This document shows, piece by piece, positions 1 through 5,145 of a DNA stretch of 8,137 nt. The stretch comes from Tychonema litorale BBK16 (lineage in GTDB: Bacteria > Cyanobacteriota > Cyanobacteriia > Cyanobacteriales > Microcoleaceae). Made by a program: the position numbers and the translations under genes. Each line of letters starts with the position of its first letter. Position 1 is the stretch's first letter. The DNA lies in contig NZ_JAKJHX010000166.1 in the NCBI RefSeq assembly GCF_021648855.1, positions 325-8,461 on the forward strand, given 5' to 3'. A model generated the notes under the pieces. It saw only the letters and a list, made by a program, of their open reading frames with translations, had not been told where the DNA came from and made no database searches.

Positions 1-17
1 TGCCGTGTCCTTTATAT

Positions 18-41
18 CATTCCGGCACAGCCGGAATTGAT
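18..41 (-). terminator. Hairpin downstream of the GH57 gene, possible terminator or mRNA 3' end
   Basis: A perfect 8-bp inverted repeat (attccggc at 19-26, gccggaat at 30-37) closes a 3-nt loop, and the stem can be extended by about three pairs across one bulged base (atc at 18-side with gat at 39-41). It begins about 15 nt after the GH57 stop codon. A terminator or 3'-stabilising role fits this position. There is no run of U after the stem on either strand, so it is not a classical rho-independent terminator. It could also serve a gene lying beyond the window edge. Confidence 0.35.
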
Positions 42-55
42 GTGATGTAACTGCG

Positions 56-1645
56 TTAAAGCGATCGATAAACGCGATAGTCTATTTCAGGGAAAATATT
101 ATCAATCTCCTCAACTTTCTCCAACCAACCGGAATCAACTTTCCCTTCTTTCACTTCATCGTACAACTTGTGAAAACGCATTAAATGCGATCGCGTCCGT
201 CGTATTGCATAAGGCACCATCGTACCTGTACGCATAATAAATGCCCAGTCAGAAGATTGAGCCAGCAACACTTCCCGTGCCGCTTGATTCAAAGCGCGCA
301 ACTGCAACTCATCTTCCGGTTCCATACTTCCTAACTCAATCATCCGTTCCGCAGCCTTGTGCAAATGCGGGTAAATCCAAGCATTCGTCTCATTCAACCA
401 ATACTCATGGAAACCCCGATATCCCCAACTAGATTGCGACGGGCGACAAACTTGTTGAGTTGGATTCCCACGCAAATAATCGGCCAAATGCGTCATTTCG
501 TAGGTGTTTTGATCGAACCAACTCTTGCGGAATAAGTAATCTAAGAACCAAGGCCCTTCGTACCACCAATGACCGAAAAGTTCCGCGTCGTAGGGGGAAA
601 CAATAATCGGTGGGCGCTGCATAATCCCGTTCAAATGCTCGATTTGGCGTTCGCGGTTGAAGGCGAAATTGCTAGCGTGTTCGGCGGCTTTTTCCCTTGC
701 CCAGTATGGATCGTATAACTGTTTGTCGCCTAAACCCAATCCTCTGCCGGTGATTTTGTGATATTTAATCCCGGTATTTTTCCGCTGACCGTTGGGCATG
801 ATGTAGGGTTTGATGTAGTCATAATCAGCTTCCCAGCCCAAATCTTTGTAGAATTCCCGGTATTCTGCTGCGCCGGGATAGCCGACTTCCGATGACCAAA
901 CTTGTTGCGAAGATTCGTGATCTCGACCGAATACCGCTACTCCGCTTTCGGTAAAAATTGGGGCGTAGCTACCGTAGCGAGGGCGCGGACGGGCGTAGAG
1001 GATGCCGTGACCGTCTGTGAGGAAATATCGCAAGCCAGCATCGGCTAACATCCGTTCTAGGCCTTCGTAGTAGGCGCATTCGGGTAGCCAAATGCCTTTT
1101 GGTCGGCGGCCGAAGTTGGCTTCGTAGTTGTCGCAGGCTACTTGAATTTGCGCCCAAACTGCTTCTGGGTACATTTTCATCAGCGGTAGGTAGCCGTGGG
1201 TGGCGCCGCAGGTGATGATTTCGAGGTTGTTGGTGTCTTGGTGTTGTTTGAATACTTTGACTAAGTCTCGATCGCACTTTTCCCAAAAATTGCGGACTTG
1301 AGAGAAATGGGTGGCGTAGTGTTCGGCTAAATAACGGAGGTGTCCGTTGCCGACATTGTGCGACCTTTCCAGTTCGATTAATTCTTCGAGTTTGGCCAAG
1401 TGCTCGTCAAATCGGTCTTGCAGTAGAGGGTCGCGCAGCATTGCCACCAAGGGCGGTGTCATGCTCATGGTAATTTTAAAGTCGATGCCGTCGCGCTTGA
1501 GTCCTTCAAACACTTGTAGTAAGGGAATGTAGGTTTCGGCGATCGCCTCAAACAGCCATTCTTCTTCTAAAACGTAATCGCTTTCGGGGTGGCGGACAAA
1601 GGGTAGGTGGGCGTGGAGAACGAGGGCGAGGTAGCCAGTAGTCAT
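56..1645 (-). CDS. GH57 family glycoside hydrolase, probable 1,4-alpha-glucan (glycogen) branching enzyme
   Basis: This 529-residue protein has the GH57 catalytic barrel followed by the DUF1957-type C-terminal helical domain, and its length matches branching enzymes of this family (about 520-560 residues). Members cleave an alpha-1,4 glucan and re-attach the piece through an alpha-1,6 bond, building glycogen in the cytoplasm. The five GH57 motifs are visible: HAHLP at 11-15; GATHGYLP at 147-154; GIWLPECAY around 184-192 with the expected nucleophile Glu189; SPYDAELFGHWW at 350-361 with the expected acid/base Asp353; and the aromatic WGYRGFHEYWLNETN stretch at 407-421. The C-terminal SSDWAF motif (464-469) is also typical. 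There is no signal peptide or membrane segment. The ATG fits the start of the barrel strand (YLALVLHAHLP); no clear Shine-Dalgarno precedes it, which is common in cyanobacteria. It lies 103 bp downstream of the GGDEF-EAL gene on the same strand. Some GH57 'branching enzymes' act mainly as amylases, so exact specificity is inferred. Confidence 0.92.
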   Translation of the reverse strand: MTTGYLALVLHAHLPFVRHPESDYVLEEEWLFEAIAETYIPLLQVFEGLKRDGIDFKITMSMTPPLVAMLRDPLLQDRFDEHLAKLEELIELERSHNVGNGHLRYLAEHYATHFSQVRNFWEKCDRDLVKVFKQHQDTNNLEIITCGATHGYLPLMKMYPEAVWAQIQVACDNYEANFGRRPKGIWLPECAYYEGLERMLADAGLRYFLTDGHGILYARPRPRYGSYAPIFTESGVAVFGRDHESSQQVWSSEVGYPGAAEYREFYKDLGWEADYDYIKPYIMPNGQRKNTGIKYHKITGRGLGLGDKQLYDPYWAREKAAEHASNFAFNRERQIEHLNGIMQRPPIIVSPYDAELFGHWWYEGPWFLDYLFRKSWFDQNTYEMTHLADYLRGNPTQQVCRPSQSSWGYRGFHEYWLNETNAWIYPHLHKAAERMIELGSMEPEDELQLRALNQAAREVLLAQSSDWAFIMRTGTMVPYAIRRTRSHLMRFHKLYDEVKEGKVDSGWLEKVEEIDNIFPEIDYRVYRSL

Positions 1646-1748
1646 AATTATTTTGATGCAGCAGTTTATAGGCTGACACGAATTAGGAACTGTTTTGCAA
1701 TATCTTAAGATTTTAGGATAAATGGGGCGCAGAAAGTGCCATGTTTTT
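1646..1748 (-). promoter_or_regulatory. Intergenic leader of the GH57 gene with a 10-bp palindrome
   Basis: This 103-bp AT-rich gap separates the regulator stop from the GH57 start. On the minus strand it holds a TATAAA hexamer (1665-1670) that could be a -10 element about 20 bp before the ATG, but no good -35 lies 16-18 bp upstream of it; the nearest candidate, TTGCAA, is 24 bp away. A perfect 10-bp palindrome, atcttaagat, sits at 1702-1711 and could be an operator half or chance. No strong terminator follows the upstream gene, so read-through into GH57 cannot be excluded. Confidence 0.25.
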
Positions 1749-4700
1749 TCAGTTGCCGTTTGCGAACTCGGTCAATGTCAGCAAATTCTGATTTTCTTGT
1801 TGCTGTTGGATCAGGACTGCTGCTGTTTGAGAGTCTATGGGTTTTGAGAAAAAGTATCCCTGGGCGTACTCGCATTTTAATCCTTTGAGTAGGTTGAGTT
1901 GTGATGCTTCTTCGACTCCCTCGGCTACTACGTCCATGCCTAAATTGTGTGATAAAGTAACGATCGATCGCACAATTTCGGTCGGGTCAATTTCTCCTTT
2001 GGTGATATCAAACTTCACTCCCATTCTGCTAACAAAAGAACGGTCTATTTTTAAGGTATTGGTCGGAAAGCGGTGCAGGTAGGAGAGCGATGAATAGCCG
2101 GTGCCGAAGTCGTCGATGCACAGGTGTATGTTGCGGGTTCTGAGTTCTACCAGCATTGCTGTTACTGATTCGGAATTTTCGATTAGTACGCTTTCTGTGA
2201 TTTCTAGTTTTAAACTGCTCCCTTCTAGGTGAGTTTCTTCGAGAACTTGGTCGATATATTCGATTAAATCTGGTTGTGAAAACTGTTTGACTGAGAGGTT
2301 GACGCTGACACTCAAGGGGGGATTGCAGGGAAATAATTGTTGCCACTGGTGGATTTGATGGCAAGCTGTACGCAGTACCCAACGGCCGAGGGGTACGATC
2401 AATCCGGTTTCTTCGGCGCAGGGGATGAATTCGATCGGGGAAACTAATCCTCGTTCTGGATGTTGCCATCGCACTAAGGCTTCAAAACTGACAATTGTGT
2501 TAGTGGCGATCGACATGATCGGCTGATAGTGAATGATAAACTGGGGGGCCGGCGACAAGGGAGACAAGCGAGACTTGGGAAATTTGGGACACTGATCGGG
2601 TTTGGTGGAGTCTTCTTTTGTTCTGCGTCCCCCAAATTTTTCTTGTCCTTCATCTTCTTCTCTGGGCCTATCTCTAATCGATTCTGCCGCGCGTCGCAGG
2701 TCATTTTCTAACTGCAATAACTGCAAAGCATGGGCGTGCATGGAACTGTTGAAAACTTCGTAGCAGGATCTGCCTAGTCCTTTGGCGCGGTACATGGCGG
2801 TGTCGGCGTCGCGCAGCAAATTTATTGGTTCTAGGTATTCGATCGAGCTTAGCGCAATACCGATGCTGGCGGTGATAAATACTTCGTGTCCATCTAGAAT
2901 GATGGGAGAAGTGATTTTTTGTTGGAGGCGGTTGGCAATACTGGTAGCTTCATTAATCCCGTCGATATCCTCCAGCAGGATCGCAAACTCGTCACCTCCG
3001 AAGCGGGCAACTGTATCTCCGACGCGCAAACAGCTTTCCAGACGCCGCGCGCTGGTGATGAGCAGTTGGTCGCCGATCGCATGGCCAAGAGAATCGTTGA
3101 CTACTTTAAATCGATCTAAATCGAGAAATAGCACTGCAAATAAGTAGTCTTTGCGCCTTTGGGCTAGTCTCAAAGCGTGTTCCAGGCGATCGATAAATAG
3201 CGCTCGGTTAGGTAGCCCGGTGAGCCCGTCGTGAAATGCGTCGTGCAGCAGTTGTGCTTCAGCGAGTTTACGCTTGCTGATATTGTGGCAGTTGATCACA
3301 ATTCCCTGGACTGCGGGATCGCGGAGCAAGTTGGTGGCTACGGCTTCCAAAACACACCATGAACCGTTGCGGTGGCGGACTCGGTACTCAACAACTGACT
3401 GACTTGTCCTGGGGTTTTGAATTGCTTTTTTGAGGATTTCGGTAATCAAGGCACTGTCGTCGGGATGAACCGTTTCAAAAACGCTGCGCCCGATCGTCCT
3501 ATGGGGTAAATATCCTAAAATTCGTTTTACCGAAGGGCTGACGTAGCGAAATATGCCTTCACCGTCGAGAATAATGGTGATGTCTGTAGCATTTTCAATC
3601 AGCGATCGAAATCGTTGTTCGCTTTGACGCAGGGCTTCTTCTGCCTGTTTGCGTCCGTTGATGTCTAGGGCTACTCCGTCTATAATCGTGTCGCCGTTTT
3701 CGCTTTTGGAAAATCGGGCATTGTCTTGCACCCACTTGACCTCCCCGGATTTCAACACGATGCGGTATTGCCGATCGCACGGCTGAAGACTGGCACTGGA
3801 TGCTGCTACGCTCTTGTCAAAGGAGCTTCTGTCGTCTGGATGAATGATTTCCATCAATATTTCTGGACGTGCCATCACTTCAGACGGGTCGATACCTGTC
3901 AATTCCCGCACTCCCGGACTAATATAACCCATTGATATCTTGCCGTCTGGATGGATGACGGCGCGGTAAACGGAGCCGGGAAGGTTGGCTGCCATTGTTG
4001 TTAGCTGCTGTTGGATACCCAGGACTGCTGCTTCGGCACGCTTGCGTTCTGCGAGTTCGGTTTGGGCGCGTTGGTAGAGTTCAGTTTGGTGGATCGCGAT
4101 CGCACACTGATCGGCTATAGCTTTGACTAGCGATTGTTCTTCTGTACTCCAAGTGCGATCGCGATCGTACTGGTAAATGCTGATTGCTCCCAAGAATGAC
4201 TGCTGGTATAGCAGTGGTGCGATCATGACAGCGCGAAACTCTACAAGATCTGCTAATGCTTGCAATTCTGGACACAGGGTTGATAAATCGGTGACGGCGA
4301 TCGTTTCTCCGGCAGCCAGCGAGGAGACGTAGTGTTGCCCAAATCCGCAATTTAGCCCAACGAGCCATTCTTTATCTGCTGATGAACTGATATAGCGAAC
4401 TATAATCTTGCCCTCAGCATCTGGCTGCAAAATCGTGCAGCCGCTAATTTCCAAAGCTTCGTGCAGTTGGTCAGCCGTGGTTTGTAGCACTTCGTCTAGC
4501 ACCAGAGTTTCGCGCATTGCTTGGACAATGCGATTGATGATCGCTTCTCTCTGAGCTTGCCGTTGAATTTGGGCGATCGCTTCTTGCTGCGTGGCGCGCA
4601 TTTGATATTCTTGGAGCGATCGTTCTAATACTGTGGGCAATCTCAATAATTTGCTTTTCAACAAGTAATCGGTCATTCCTGACTTGATGCACTCAACTGC

Positions 4701-4967
4701 CGCCTCTTCTCCCAAACTTCCCGTTACTAAAATAAAAGGTATGTTTTGTTCTAATGCCCGCATCATTTTCAACACATCTAAACCGTTGAAACCGGGAAGA
4801 CGGTAATCGGACAATACAGCATCATATTTGCCATTTTGGAGCAATTCTCGGCACTCTTTTTCCGTCTGCGCTGTATCGAAACTAAAATCTACTCCTCCCG
4901 ATTCTAGGGCGATTACCATTAATTCTAGATCTTCGGTTGTGTCTTCGATGATTAATAATTTTAACAT
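1749..4967 (-). CDS. Response regulator with REC-GAF-PAS-PAS-GGDEF-EAL domains (cyclic di-GMP turnover)
   Basis: This is a 1072-residue cytoplasmic regulator. Residues 1-125 are a receiver domain with the acidic pair Glu8-Asp9, phospho-acceptor Asp54, Thr82 and Lys104. A GAF domain (about 145-300) lacks a recognisable bilin-binding Cys-His motif. Two PAS domains follow (about 313-448 and 449-575), each with an HPDD motif. The GGDEF domain (about 576-735) has an intact GGDEF at 657-661 and an RxxD inhibitory site (Arg648, Asp651), so diguanylate cyclase activity with product feedback is expected. The EAL domain (about 810-1055) keeps Glu829, Asn890, Glu922, Asp952-Asp953, Lys973, Glu1016 and Gln1036, so phosphodiesterase activity is also expected. 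I chose the ATG at 4967 because the receiver strand starts there (LKLLIIED) and a GAG lies 8-10 nt upstream (4975-4977). An in-frame TTG at 5024 would add 19 residues unlike any receiver domain, encoded in AT-rich DNA. It lies 178 bp downstream of a histidine kinase, its likely partner. Odd feature: a low-complexity insert at 763-809 between GGDEF and EAL. Confidence 0.94.
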   Translation of the reverse strand: MLKLLIIEDTTEDLELMVIALESGGVDFSFDTAQTEKECRELLQNGKYDAVLSDYRLPGFNGLDVLKMMRALEQNIPFILVTGSLGEEAAVECIKSGMTDYLLKSKLLRLPTVLERSLQEYQMRATQQEAIAQIQRQAQREAIINRIVQAMRETLVLDEVLQTTADQLHEALEISGCTILQPDAEGKIIVRYISSSADKEWLVGLNCGFGQHYVSSLAAGETIAVTDLSTLCPELQALADLVEFRAVMIAPLLYQQSFLGAISIYQYDRDRTWSTEEQSLVKAIADQCAIAIHQTELYQRAQTELAERKRAEAAVLGIQQQLTTMAANLPGSVYRAVIHPDGKISMGYISPGVRELTGIDPSEVMARPEILMEIIHPDDRSSFDKSVAASSASLQPCDRQYRIVLKSGEVKWVQDNARFSKSENGDTIIDGVALDINGRKQAEEALRQSEQRFRSLIENATDITIILDGEGIFRYVSPSVKRILGYLPHRTIGRSVFETVHPDDSALITEILKKAIQNPRTSQSVVEYRVRHRNGSWCVLEAVATNLLRDPAVQGIVINCHNISKRKLAEAQLLHDAFHDGLTGLPNRALFIDRLEHALRLAQRRKDYLFAVLFLDLDRFKVVNDSLGHAIGDQLLITSARRLESCLRVGDTVARFGGDEFAILLEDIDGINEATSIANRLQQKITSPIILDGHEVFITASIGIALSSIEYLEPINLLRDADTAMYRAKGLGRSCYEVFNSSMHAHALQLLQLENDLRRAAESIRDRPREEDEGQEKFGGRRTKEDSTKPDQCPKFPKSRLSPLSPAPQFIIHYQPIMSIATNTIVSFEALVRWQHPERGLVSPIEFIPCAEETGLIVPLGRWVLRTACHQIHQWQQLFPCNPPLSVSVNLSVKQFSQPDLIEYIDQVLEETHLEGSSLKLEITESVLIENSESVTAMLVELRTRNIHLCIDDFGTGYSSLSYLHRFPTNTLKIDRSFVSRMGVKFDITKGEIDPTEIVRSIVTLSHNLGMDVVAEGVEEASQLNLLKGLKCEYAQGYFFSKPIDSQTAAVLIQQQQENQNLLTLTEFANGN
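2541..2681 (-). repeat. Repeat-derived in-frame insert encoding the GGDEF-EAL linker
   Basis: In GGDEF-EAL proteins the GGDEF domain usually runs within about 10 residues into the HYQPI strand of EAL. Here about 47 extra codons (residues 763-809) intervene, first Arg/Glu/Lys/Asp-rich, then Pro/Ser-rich. The plus-strand DNA has an approximate 9-bp period at 2551-2595 (ggcgacaag, ggagacaag, cgagacttg, then two weaker units). It also has a 9-bp inverted repeat, aaatttggg at 2580-2588 and cccaaattt at 2631-2639. The flanking domain motifs remain in frame and intact. Such simple purine-rich units resemble intergenic repeats of filamentous cyanobacteria. Origin by repeat invasion is an inference; the precise boundaries are uncertain by several codons. 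Confidence 0.6.
4096..4162. repeat. Two HIP1 octamers (GCGATCGC) close together
   Basis: Exact GCGATCGC palindromes lie at 4096-4103 and 4155-4162 inside the GAF-coding part of the regulator, the second running directly into a further gcgatcg. Other exact copies in the window are at 187-194, 1539-1546, 4573-4580 and 5237-5244. This octamer is strongly over-represented in many cyanobacterial genomes and serves here as a taxonomic marker; no local function is implied. Confidence 0.85.
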
Positions 4968-4986
4968 TGATTTTCTCGTTTTACTT

Positions 4987-5000
4987 AATAAATATTTATT
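4987..5000. promoter_or_regulatory. 14-bp perfect AT palindrome upstream of the regulator gene
   Basis: The sequence aataaatatttatt is a perfect palindrome ending 19 bp before the ATG at 4967. It sits in the leader of the REC-GGDEF-EAL gene, within an AT-rich stretch that also has the smaller palindrome gaatattc nearby (5015-5022). It could bind a dimeric regulator or form a weak hairpin near the ribosome binding site. In such AT-rich DNA chance is a real alternative. Confidence 0.3.
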
Positions 5001-5063
5001 TTTAATTTTCTCTAGAATATTCAATTTTATTTTTTATGTTGGCATTTTTTATTTGTTAGATTG

Positions 5064-5069
5064 ATTGTA
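5064..5069 (-). promoter_or_regulatory. Candidate -10 element for the regulator gene
   Basis: On the minus strand this reads TACAAT, a good match to the TAnAAT -10 consensus, about 97 bp upstream of the ATG at 4967. No convincing -35 lies 17 bp upstream, where the heptamer repeats are located. If used, the promoter would be activator-dependent or weak. Transcription through from the kinase gene is the alternative. Confidence 0.2.
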
Positions 5070-5078
5070 GCTGGTTTC

Positions 5079-5113
5079 GGGCATAAGGCATAGGACATAG
5101 GACATAGGGCATA
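5079..5113. repeat. Five tandem heptamers, short tandemly repeated repetitive (STRR-like) sequence
   Basis: Five contiguous 7-bp units follow the consensus rgrcata without indels: units 1 and 5 are gggcata, unit 2 is aggcata, and units 3 and 4 are ggacata. The array lies between the kinase stop and the regulator start. Heptanucleotide tandem repeats of this kind are a known hallmark of filamentous cyanobacterial genomes. The copy number is likely variable between strains. On the minus strand it lies upstream of the candidate TACAAT element and would be part of a kinase-regulator read-through transcript. Confidence 0.85.
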
Positions 5114-5145
5114 CCTCACCACGCTTGAGAACCGCTATCGCAATC

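Noticed and set aside
2029..2469. Open frame of 146 codons on the minus strand inside the EAL-coding region, and other overlapping frames across the window
   Set aside because: Arg/Ser/Pro-rich composition with no recognisable domain, fully overlapped by a conserved gene in another frame; these are shadow frames.
2541..2668. Similar ctggg...gcc words at both edges of the linker insert as a possible target-site duplication
   Set aside because: The copies are imperfect (ctggggggcc and ctgggcc) and their spacing, 118 or 121 bp depending on alignment, is not a multiple of three, so a simple duplicated-target insertion does not explain the intact frame.
4300..4420. GAF domain of the regulator as a phytochrome or cyanobacteriochrome photosensor
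   Set aside because: No conserved chromophore-attaching Cys-His or Asp-Xaa-Cys-Phe type motif is visible; it is better described as a generic GAF domain.
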